This document shows, piece after piece, positions 1 through 5,322 of a DNA stretch of 10,116 nt. The stretch is from NCBI GenBank assembly GCA_902827055.1, contig CADEHD010000049.1:1-10116 (forward strand). Direction: 5' to 3'. This DNA is from an uncultured Chloroflexota bacterium. Lineage in GTDB: Bacteria; Chloroflexota; Dehalococcoidia; UBA2979. The notes beneath the pieces are model-generated. The model was given only the letters and a program-made list of their open reading frames with translations, did no database searches and was not told where the DNA came from. The translations under genes and the position numbers were made by a program. Numbering within the stretch: the stretch's first letter is position 1; each line of letters opens with the position of its first letter.

Positions 1-443
1 CCGGCCGCGTAGCGGAACACCCAGACATCGCAGGCCGCGTGCTCCAGGACGTACTGCGTGGCCTCGTCCATCTGGAAACGCCCGAAGGGGCCACCCGAGC
101 CGAGCCCGACGGCGATGGCGTCTACCTCGGCAGCCGCGGCCTCATCGACGATGGCCGGACCGGCGTGGCGCGCCTGCAACAACTCGCCCCGCAACTTCAC
201 CTTGTGCTCCTCGGCCAGGCGCTCGGCACGCTCAAGCACGGCCTCACCGTGCTCGGCCTCCTCAGGGAGGTCGGCGTCGAGGGCTTGCGCGCGTGGCACC
301 TCGATGATGTGAAGCGCGGCCACGCGGGCCTTCGTCGTGCGCGCAATCTCGCAGACCGTCGCGAGCGCGCTATAGGAAGCCTCGGACCCGTCGACGGGCA
401 CGAGGATCGAATGTACGGACTTGAGTGGATCCACCCTGGACAC
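1..443 (-). CDS. Universal stress protein (UspA family), 3' end cut by window edge
   Basis: Cytoplasmic UspA-fold protein; such proteins are small alpha/beta dimers linked to stress survival, some binding ATP. 147 codons are visible, about the full family length, so only the last few residues and the stop are missing. The N-terminal strand reads SILVPVDGSEAS, with the conserved Asp at residue 18, followed by a charged helical middle. The C-terminal part, GLGSGGPFGRF then ATQYVLEHAACDVWVF (about 113-143), aligns with the usual G-2X-G-9X-G-(S/T) nucleotide loop and last strand. The closing Gly-Ser of that loop is replaced by Asp-Glu (126-127), so ATP binding is doubtful. The GTG start is chosen because TAGGAG lies 5 bases upstream and the conserved strand follows within 12 residues. 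Last gene of a leftward run; its Shine-Dalgarno overlaps the stop of the preceding small membrane gene. Family assignment is firm; the specific role is unknown. Confidence 0.88.
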   Translation of the reverse strand, partial: MSRVDPLKSVHSILVPVDGSEASYSALATVCEIARTTKARVAALHIIEVPRAQALDADLPEEAEHGEAVLERAERLAEEHKVKLRGELLQARHAGPAIVDEAAAAEVDAIAVGLGSGGPFGRFQMDEATQYVLEHAACDVWVFRYAA

Positions 444-448
444 CCGCG

Positions 449-454
449 CTCCTA
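449..454 (-). promoter_or_regulatory. Shine-Dalgarno of the stress-protein gene, overlapping the upstream stop codon
   Basis: The minus strand reads TAGGAG, 5 bases before the GTG start at 443. Its first three bases are the TAG stop of the 55-residue membrane protein. Ribosomes finishing the small gene therefore stop on the initiation site of the stress-protein gene, the arrangement expected for translational coupling. This decides the GTG start. Confidence 0.65.
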
Positions 455-619
455 GCGACCCTGGCGCTGCGCCAGCTGGTATCGCACGAACGCGTTCAGC
501 AGGAGGACGACCCCAAGGACGTACCCCATGCGACTCGCGTCCGCGGCGGCTGTCACGATTAAGGCGAGCGCGCCGGTTGCTGCCGACGCGCCCGCCACCA
601 GTAGGTCTGATCGTCCCAT
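452..619 (-). CDS. Small two-helix membrane protein (55 aa), unknown function
   Basis: A 55-residue ORF starting ATG with GGAG 6 bases upstream and ending TAG. It has two hydrophobic stretches: residues about 6-26 (LLVAGASAATGALALIVTAAA) and about 31-46 (MGYVLGVVLLLNAFVRY). A short Asp/Arg turn joins them, and the basic tail YQLAQRQGR ends it. This is a helical hairpin, probably in the cytoplasmic membrane; the positive tail suggests a cytoplasmic C-terminus. I do not recognise a family. Support for it being real comes from the ribosome-binding site, the clean two-helix pattern, the exact fit between its neighbours (54 bases after the DUF4349 gene, 8 bases before the stress-protein gene) and the overlap of its stop with the next Shine-Dalgarno. 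It could be a small partner or anchor of one of the adjacent proteins, but nothing in the sequence shows which. Confidence 0.62.
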   Translation of the reverse strand: MGRSDLLVAGASAATGALALIVTAAADASRMGYVLGVVLLLNAFVRYQLAQRQGR

Positions 620-673
620 GCTCTACTCCACCGCGGGAGGGCCCCGCTGAAGGTCCGAGCGCACGAGGCGACG

Positions 674-1855
674 CTAGGCCGTGCTCTGCGGCGTGTCAAT
701 CGACGCGAGCGGCTGCGGCCTGCCCCCCGTGTTACGGAGCAGACGGGTGGCACCCCACACCGCGAGCGCCGCCAGGGGGATCATCCACCAGCCGAAGGCC
801 CCGGCCACGAGCACGGCGAGACCGAGCGACCGCAGGGCATCGAGGGATGCGTCCCACGCCTCGGCGACGGGAGCGAAGGTGCCGGGGGTCGTCGTGGTCT
901 GCGCCACGACGGGGCTGAGGCTGACGGTGAGCGTGGACATATCGGCGAGCCGGCGCAGGCCCGCGAGGCGACCGTCGGCCCGCTCGATCTGCGCTCGCGT
1001 CTGGTTCAGGCGGTCCTGAATCTGGAGGATATCGGCGGTGGTCCGCGCGGACCCGAGCATCTCGATGTAGCGCGCCTCCACGGCGCGGAGGTTTCGCAGC
1101 GTCGCCTCGAGGTCAGTGACGTCGCCGGTCACGTCCTGCGACCCGGTGCTGATCGAGCGCACCTCGACGGCGACGCCGCGGAGCTGCGCCACAACGTCGT
1201 CGAAGCGGTTGGCCGGCACGCGCAGCGTGAGCGAGGCGCCGCCCTGCGGTGGCCGCGGCATGGTGACCTGCGGTTCCGAGCGCTCGTCGACGCCAGTGCG
1301 GGGCGCAACGGTCGGGTCGCCCTGGCGCCCGAAGAAGCGGGACTCGGAGACGAATCCGCCGGCGCCAGTTGCGATGGAGCTGACACGTTCGAACGACTCG
1401 GTGACGGACTCCACCTGGAGGTCGATCGTGCCGGTGCGGATGATCGACCTCCCCAGGAAGTCCAGACTCGGCATCGCCGGCTCAGCGGGTGGGGCGCCCG
1501 TGGCGGCCGCCGCACCCGGCGCGGCGGGCGCCGGAGCACCGTTCCGCTGCGCCTCACCCGCGGCTGATCGGAGGGCGCCCTCGGAAACGGCGGGTGCGTT
1601 CTGCTTGGCGTCAGTCGGCGCTACCAGGTCCGCCGCGCCGCCAGGCATGACCGCAGGCTCGACGGCGGAGCTCGAGGTGCCCGCGGCGCCCGGGCTCGAG
1701 CGCACGGACTGCAGCTCGGCCTCGCCTGCGCACGCGACCAGCGCGCCGGACAGCAACGCGATGCCCGCGACGGCGCTCAGGCCCCATCTGGCGGGTCGAC
1801 GGCGCCCGGCGCGGACCCCGGGTGTTCGTGGCTCATCGTGTGGGCTGGTGGACAT
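674..1855 (-). CDS. DUF4349 domain-containing putative lipoprotein with C-terminal membrane helix
   Basis: 393 residues. A basic N-terminus (Arg/Lys-rich, about 10-23) precedes a hydrophobic stretch ending in a lipobox LVAC with Cys at 42, so it is probably exported and lipid-modified by signal peptidase II. A low-complexity Ala/Pro/Ser linker runs from about 45 to 130. The DUF4349 core begins around RSIIRTGTIDLQVESV (136-151), continues through a strand segment SLTLRVPANRFDDVVAQL (208-225), and has a heptad-like helical arm about 245-305 (DLEATLRNLRAVEARY and onward), predicted to be coiled coil. A Thr-rich spacer leads to a membrane segment about 342-372 that includes GWWMIPLAALAVWGATRLL. 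Length and order fit the family, whose function is not established. The ATG start is supported by GGGAGG 5 bases upstream. It is 139 bases after the phosphoesterase gene and 54 before the small membrane gene, so possibly the first gene of a three-gene envelope/stress unit. Confidence 0.9.
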   Translation of the reverse strand: MSTSPHDEPRTPGVRAGRRRPARWGLSAVAGIALLSGALVACAGEAELQSVRSSPGAAGTSSSAVEPAVMPGGAADLVAPTDAKQNAPAVSEGALRSAAGEAQRNGAPAPAAPGAAAATGAPPAEPAMPSLDFLGRSIIRTGTIDLQVESVTESFERVSSIATGAGGFVSESRFFGRQGDPTVAPRTGVDERSEPQVTMPRPPQGGASLTLRVPANRFDDVVAQLRGVAVEVRSISTGSQDVTGDVTDLEATLRNLRAVEARYIEMLGSARTTADILQIQDRLNQTRAQIERADGRLAGLRRLADMSTLTVSLSPVVAQTTTTPGTFAPVAEAWDASLDALRSLGLAVLVAGAFGWWMIPLAALAVWGATRLLRNTGGRPQPLASIDTPQSTA

Positions 1856-1953
1856 CGGAACCTCCCATCGTCAGAACCGCAGAAACGGTCGTGTGGATGA
1901 GACGGTGGCGATGCCCGCGTGGTTCCCGAGATCGGCGAAATGGGGCGGTCGGC

Positions 1954-1967
1954 CTCGGGTACCCGAG
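1954..1967. repeat. 14-base perfect palindrome between the phosphoesterase and DUF4349 genes
   Basis: CTCGGGTACCCGAG is self-complementary across all 14 bases. It lies 27 bases beyond the end of the metallophosphoesterase gene and 98 bases upstream of the DUF4349 start. It has no loop and no T-tract, so it suits a dimeric DNA-binding protein better than an intrinsic terminator. A chance palindrome in GC-rich DNA is also possible. Confidence 0.35.
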
Positions 1968-1994
1968 TGCCGGCGGTTGGGAGCCTGGCGGGGT

Positions 1995-2582
1995 CTAGTG
2001 GAGCTGCTCGATCCAGGCATCGACGCGCCCGCTGCGCACTTCGAGGAACCCCACTGTTCCCAGCTGCGTGTTCAGGTTGCGCGGGTAGGTGGGCGACCCG
2101 GAGTTCACGATGAGCACGCCGCGCAGGGTCTGCACCAGCGGGGTGTGCGTATCGCCGGCTACGACCACGTGCACGGGGCCCTCGAAATGGCGCTGGAGAC
2201 GCGTCTCCAGCTTGGCGCTGGGGAGCTCGAGGTGCGAGAAGTCGTGCGTCATCCCGACGCGGATGCCGTCGATATCGAGGATTTGGTTGTAGGCGAGGCG
2301 CGGGTCGTTGGGCGCGATCGTCCGGCCGGACGTGCCGTCGTCGCCATTCCCGCGGACGCCGAGGACCGGCGCAACCTGCTCGAGCCAGTCGAGCACCACG
2401 ACATCGTGCATGTCGCCGGCGTGGAGGATCAGGTCAACGCCACGAAAGACCTCATACACCTCGTCCCAGAGCGACCGCCGCGCCTCGGGGACGTGGGTGT
2501 CCGTGATCAGGCCGATGCGCATGTCGCCACTGAACTCGTGGCGCTGAATCCAGGGGCGTTCGCCGCTCTTGTCTGTCGTCAT
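1995..2582 (-). CDS. Metallophosphoesterase, YfcE/MJ0936 type
   Basis: A 195-residue calcineurin-like phosphodiesterase/phosphatase, cytoplasmic, expected to use two divalent metals. Visible metal-site motifs: DTH (28-30), AGDMHD with Asp57, GNGDD (79-82), THD (His113) and AGDTHTP (142-148). In the last, the family's usual GHTH has Asp at 144 in place of the first His, which can still ligate metal but is atypical. The SGSPTYPRN segment (161-169) matches the family's C-terminal signature region. Start choice: ATG at 2582 has no Shine-Dalgarno, but a TAGAAT box ends 6 bases before it, fitting a leaderless transcript. Met21 (start at 2522), directly before RIGLITDTH, is the conventional family N-terminus and cannot be excluded. 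It is divergent from the pdxS operon. The physiological substrate cannot be told from sequence. Confidence 0.9.
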   Translation of the reverse strand: MTTDKSGERPWIQRHEFSGDMRIGLITDTHVPEARRSLWDEVYEVFRGVDLILHAGDMHDVVVLDWLEQVAPVLGVRGNGDDGTSGRTIAPNDPRLAYNQILDIDGIRVGMTHDFSHLELPSAKLETRLQRHFEGPVHVVVAGDTHTPLVQTLRGVLIVNSGSPTYPRNLNTQLGTVGFLEVRSGRVDAWIEQLH

Positions 2583-2588
2583 GGCGCC

Positions 2589-2594
2589 ATTCTA
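2589..2594 (-). promoter_or_regulatory. Candidate -10 box (TAGAAT) for a leaderless phosphoesterase transcript
   Basis: TAGAAT on the minus strand matches TATAAT at 5 of 6 bases and ends 6 bases before the ATG at 2582. Transcription would therefore begin on or next to the start codon. No acceptable -35 hexamer was found at 16-18 bases, so this rests on the -10 and its spacing alone. Confidence 0.35.
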
Positions 2595-2671
2595 CGCGGA
2601 CTCGCCCAAGGCGGCGGACGATCCGCGCACAACGCCGGAACGCGTCGAATGCGAGGCGTTTTCCCCCTCGC

Positions 2672-2677
2672 TACACT
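2672..2677 (+). promoter_or_regulatory. Candidate -10 box (TACACT) for the pdxS operon
   Basis: TACACT is the best -10-like hexamer in the 148-base divergent region on the plus strand and is identical to the -10 of thrB at 9520, including a preceding CTCG context. No convincing -35 lies 16-18 bases upstream. If used, transcription would start near 2684, leaving the GGAGG at 2678-2682 outside the mRNA, so this box and that ribosome-binding site are alternatives rather than partners. Confidence 0.3.
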
Positions 2678-2682
2678 GGAGG
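2678..2682 (+). promoter_or_regulatory. Ribosome-binding site of the upstream ORF before pdxS
   Basis: GGAGG sits 10 bases before the ATG at 2693. It is a better Shine-Dalgarno than anything directly before pdxS, where only a G-run at 2722-2726 lies 4 bases from the start. It argues that ribosomes enter at the short ORF and reach pdxS by coupling. Confidence 0.45.
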
Positions 2683-2692
2683 CCAATTCACG

Positions 2693-2734
2693 ATGACTTC
2701 ACGCGATATGGAACTCGCCCCGGGGGCCCTATGA
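2693..2734 (+). CDS. 13-codon upstream ORF overlapping the pdxS start (possible leader peptide)
   Basis: Encodes [13 protein letters not shown] and stops with TGA at 2732-2734, overlapping the pdxS ATG at 2731 as ATGA. It has a GGAGG 10 bases upstream, whereas pdxS itself has a poor one. Both ORFs open with the same eight bases (ATGACTTC) and the same Met-Thr-Ser. Two readings fit: a leader ORF giving translational coupling of pdxS, or an ancestral longer pdxS start separated by a one-base indel (real or a sequencing error). No run of regulatory codons typical of an attenuator is visible, and the peptide itself has no recognisable family. Confidence 0.4.
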   Translation: MTSRDMELAPGAL

Positions 2735-3678
2735 CTTCGAATCCCGCCTCGAGCAACGGCAGCCGCGCAGACAACGGCGCAGGTGGCGAGACCGCCACGT
2801 GGACCGTGAAGGCGGGCCTGGCGCAGATGCTCAAGGGCGGCGTCATCATGGACGTGGTGACGGCCGAGCACGCCAAGATCGCCGAAGAGGCCGGGGCCTG
2901 CGCCGTCATGGCCCTGGAGCGCGTGCCGGCGGACATCCGCGCGGCGGGCGGGGTAGCGCGCATGAGCCGCGTCGACCTCATCGAGGACATCATGCGGACG
3001 GTGACGATCCCGGTGATGGCGAAGGCCCGCATCGGCCACTTCGTCGAGGCCCAGATCCTCGAATCGATCGGCGTGGACTACGTCGACGAGTCCGAGGTTC
3101 TGACGCCGGCGGATGAGACGTTCCACATCAACAAGCACGCCTTCAAGGTCCCCTTCGTGTGCGGGTGCCGCGACCTGGGTGAGGCGCTCCGGCGCATCGC
3201 CGAGGGGGCCGCGATGATCCGCACGAAGGGCGAAGCAGGCACGGGTGACATCGTGGAGGCCGTGCGCCACATGCGCTCGCTCCACGGCGGCATCCGCAAG
3301 CTGGTGAACGCCCCCGAGGACGAGCTGGCGAACATCGCCAAGGAGCTACAGGCCCCGCTGGAGCTGGTGCGCGAGGTGAAGCGCCTCGGGAAGCTGCCGG
3401 TCGTGAACTTCTCGGCGGGTGGGGTGGCGACGCCGGCCGACGCGGCGCTGATGATGCAGCTCGGCGCCGAGGGCGTGTTCGTGGGCTCCGGGATCTTCAA
3501 GGCCTCCGAGAAGCCGAGCGAGCAGGCGCAGCTTGCCGCGGCGATCGTCAAGGCGGTCACCCACTTCCAGGACCCTGCGATGCTCGCCGAGGTCTCGCGA
3601 GGGATCAGCAGCCTGATGCCCGGACGCGCCGCCGCCTCGCTGCCGCTGGCGGAGCAGCTGGCGGCCAGGGGGAACTGA
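2731..3678 (+). CDS. pdxS: Pyridoxal 5'-phosphate synthase, lyase subunit PdxS
   Basis: Builds PLP from ribose 5-phosphate (or ribulose 5-phosphate), glyceraldehyde 3-phosphate and ammonia delivered by PdxT; a cytoplasmic (beta/alpha)8 barrel that forms dodecamers. 315 residues, slightly longer than the usual 290-300 because of a 17-residue Ser/Gly/Asn-rich N-terminal extension. The catalytic residues sit at a constant offset from the Bacillus subtilis numbering: Asp41 in GGVIMDV, Lys98 in MAKARIGH (first Schiff base) and Lys166 in RTKGEAGTG (second Schiff base). The phosphate-site glycines are present in FSAGGVATP and VGSGIFK (227-257). ATG at 2731 is the only plausible start in frame: the open frame continues upstream to 2569 but that part runs antisense through the phosphoesterase gene and is not conserved-looking. 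First full gene of the operon; pdxT follows after 7 bases. Confidence 0.98.
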   Translation: MTSNPASSNGSRADNGAGGETATWTVKAGLAQMLKGGVIMDVVTAEHAKIAEEAGACAVMALERVPADIRAAGGVARMSRVDLIEDIMRTVTIPVMAKARIGHFVEAQILESIGVDYVDESEVLTPADETFHINKHAFKVPFVCGCRDLGEALRRIAEGAAMIRTKGEAGTGDIVEAVRHMRSLHGGIRKLVNAPEDELANIAKELQAPLELVREVKRLGKLPVVNFSAGGVATPADAALMMQLGAEGVFVGSGIFKASEKPSEQAQLAAAIVKAVTHFQDPAMLAEVSRGISSLMPGRAAASLPLAEQLAARGN

Positions 3679-3685
3679 TCGCACG

Positions 3686-4351
3686 TTGAGCGCGACGACA
3701 GGCTCCCCGGCGGACACGGCGCGCGCAGCGCCCACGTCTGCGGTCCGTATCGGTGTGCTCGCGATGCAGGGCGACTTCGCGGAGCACATCCGGCACCTGG
3801 AGGCCGTGGGGGCGCAGGCGAGCGAGGTGCGGACCGTCGCCCAGCTCGATGCCTGCGACGGCCTGATCATCCCCGGCGGCGAAAGCACGACGATCGCGCG
3901 CCTGCTGCTGGCCTTCAACTTGATGGACCCGCTCCGCGAGCGCATACGCTCGGGGCTGCCGGTCTGGGGCACCTGCGCCGGCGCGATCATGCTCGCCAGG
4001 GACGTCCCCGCGCTGGACCGACCGCCAATCGGGGTCATGGACATCACGGTTGACCGCAATGCATTCGGCCGCCAGATCGACTCGTTCGAGGCGGACCTGA
4101 CCGTGCGCGGCATCGACGATGGCCCGCTCCACGCCGTGTTCATCCGCGCGCCGGTGATTCGCAATCTCGGGCCGAGCGTCGAGGTGCTGGCGCAGCTCGA
4201 GGACGGGCGCGTCGTGGCGTGTCGCGAGGGGGCGCTGCTCGCGACCTCGTTCCACCCGGAGCTCACCACCGACTCGCGCTTCCACCGCCTCTTCGTGGAG
4301 CTGGTGCGAGCGCGGGCCAGGGGGGTCGGAGAACGCGAGGCGACGGCGTGA
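3686..4351 (+). CDS. pdxT: Pyridoxal 5'-phosphate synthase, glutaminase subunit PdxT
   Basis: Class I (triad) glutamine amidotransferase that hydrolyses glutamine and channels ammonia to PdxS in the cytoplasm. 221 residues; the family core starts at VRIGVLAMQGDFAEH (20-34), so there is an N-terminal extension of about 19 residues. PGGEST (63-68) is the oxyanion-region motif; the nucleophile is Cys97 in WGTCAGA, and the partners are His190 and Glu192 in TSFHPEL. The triad is intact. The start is TTG at 3686, preceded at 13 bases by an AGGGGGAA stretch at the end of pdxS; no ATG or GTG occurs in frame before the conserved core. Seven bases separate it from pdxS, and its TGA stop overlaps the GTG of the next gene (GTGA), so the three are almost certainly co-translated. 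Confidence 0.96.
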   Translation: MSATTGSPADTARAAPTSAVRIGVLAMQGDFAEHIRHLEAVGAQASEVRTVAQLDACDGLIIPGGESTTIARLLLAFNLMDPLRERIRSGLPVWGTCAGAIMLARDVPALDRPPIGVMDITVDRNAFGRQIDSFEADLTVRGIDDGPLHAVFIRAPVIRNLGPSVEVLAQLEDGRVVACREGALLATSFHPELTTDSRFHRLFVELVRARARGVGEREATA

Positions 4352-5322
4352 CGGCCCGCGCGCAGGGCACCGATGCCCACGAGGTCCGGCCCACGGACCT
4401 CCCCGCCCTCGTGAGCTTCGACGAGGAGGTGTTCGAGAACCACGCCTACACGCGGGAGCGCCTCGCGCGACCGGACGACGTCCCGGGTCCGCTCGCGGCC
4501 GCCATTGAGGACTGGCTCGGCCTCGGGCGACGGACGTGGATCGACATGCGTGGGCGGCAGATCGACGGCATCGCCACCGCGCGAGCGCTGACGCGCCACG
4601 TCTGGCTGCTCGATACGCTCATCGACGCCTCGGCGGGGGCGGCGGACAGCGGCGTGCTCGCTGCGTTGCTGCGGAAGGCGCACGAGGCCGCTCGCGACGA
4701 CGAGGTCACCCACGTGCTACTGCGAACGCGCCTCGGTTCGCCCGCACTCACGGCGGCGCTGCACCAGGGGTACAAGCAGGTCCTGGCGGAGTCGGTCTGG
4801 CGGGGTCGGCTGCGCTCCGGCGCCTCCGCAGGCAGCAACGTGGTCGTGAGGCGCGCCGAGGAACGCGACGACATGGCGCGCTTCCATCTCTTCAACCAGA
4901 TGCTGCCGCTTGATGCACGCGAAGCGATGGCGCTCACGCTGGAGGAGTGGCTCGCCACGCGCGAACGTCGCTGGCTGCAGCGCGGCGGGCTCGAGTGGGT
5001 GGCCGTGGCCGACGACCGGGTCGTGGGTGCGCTGCAACTGAGTTCGAGTCGCAGCAGCCCACAGCTGGACATCGTGGTGAGCGGCGGGCGCGATGACGCC
5101 GCGGACGCGCTGCTGGAACAGGCTGCACAGGTCCTGGGGGAACGACGCGGCACCCGGCTGGTGCTGGCCGTGGCGTCCTCCGGCGGCGGCGCAGAGCGCG
5201 CCCTGGGCCAGCGCGGCCTCGAACGCCGCGATGAGTTCGGGCTGCTCTGCCTTCGCCTCGCTCGGCCCGTCCGAGCTGCACAGCGCGCCAGCGCAGGACT
5301 GGTGGTACCCACTCGTGGTTGA
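4348..5322 (+). CDS. Two-domain GNAT-like protein, probable N-acetyltransferase or degenerate relative
   Basis: 324 residues with two successive GNAT-like halves, about 10-155 and 165-310. Each begins with a VRPTDLPAL or VRRAEERDD type segment, typical of the first GNAT strand and helix, and continues with a strand-rich centre (WIDMRGRQIDGIATARAL; WVAVADDRVVGALQLSS). The last part of each half has the helix-turn shape that ends in a variant of the family GY or GF (HQGYKQV; QRGLERRDEFGLLCLRL). The acetyl-CoA loop R/Q-x-x-G-x-G/A is not evident in either half, so catalysis is uncertain. GTG at 4348 is chosen because it overlaps the pdxT stop as GTGA and places the first conserved strand at residue 12; the frame stays open to 4219 inside pdxT without meaning. 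The substrate is unknown. Its place between pdxT and the ATPase gene does not by itself indicate a link to PLP. Confidence 0.75.
   Translation: MTARAQGTDAHEVRPTDLPALVSFDEEVFENHAYTRERLARPDDVPGPLAAAIEDWLGLGRRTWIDMRGRQIDGIATARALTRHVWLLDTLIDASAGAADSGVLAALLRKAHEAARDDEVTHVLLRTRLGSPALTAALHQGYKQVLAESVWRGRLRSGASAGSNVVVRRAEERDDMARFHLFNQMLPLDAREAMALTLEEWLATRERRWLQRGGLEWVAVADDRVVGALQLSSSRSSPQLDIVVSGGRDDAADALLEQAAQVLGERRGTRLVLAVASSGGGAERALGQRGLERRDEFGLLCLRLARPVRAAQRASAGLVVPTRG

Noticed and set aside
1116..2696. 526-codon open frame on the plus strand
   Set aside because: It runs antisense through the DUF4349 and phosphoesterase genes, has low-complexity composition and no recognisable motif.
2569..2730. 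Upstream extension of the pdxS frame to an ATG at 2569
   Set aside because: It would overlap the start of the divergent phosphoesterase gene and add 54 residues with no family counterpart; ATG 2731 gives the expected catalytic-residue offset.
3346..4713. 455-codon open frame on the minus strand
   Set aside because: It is antisense to pdxS, pdxT and the GNAT-like gene, all of which carry family motifs in the plus frames.
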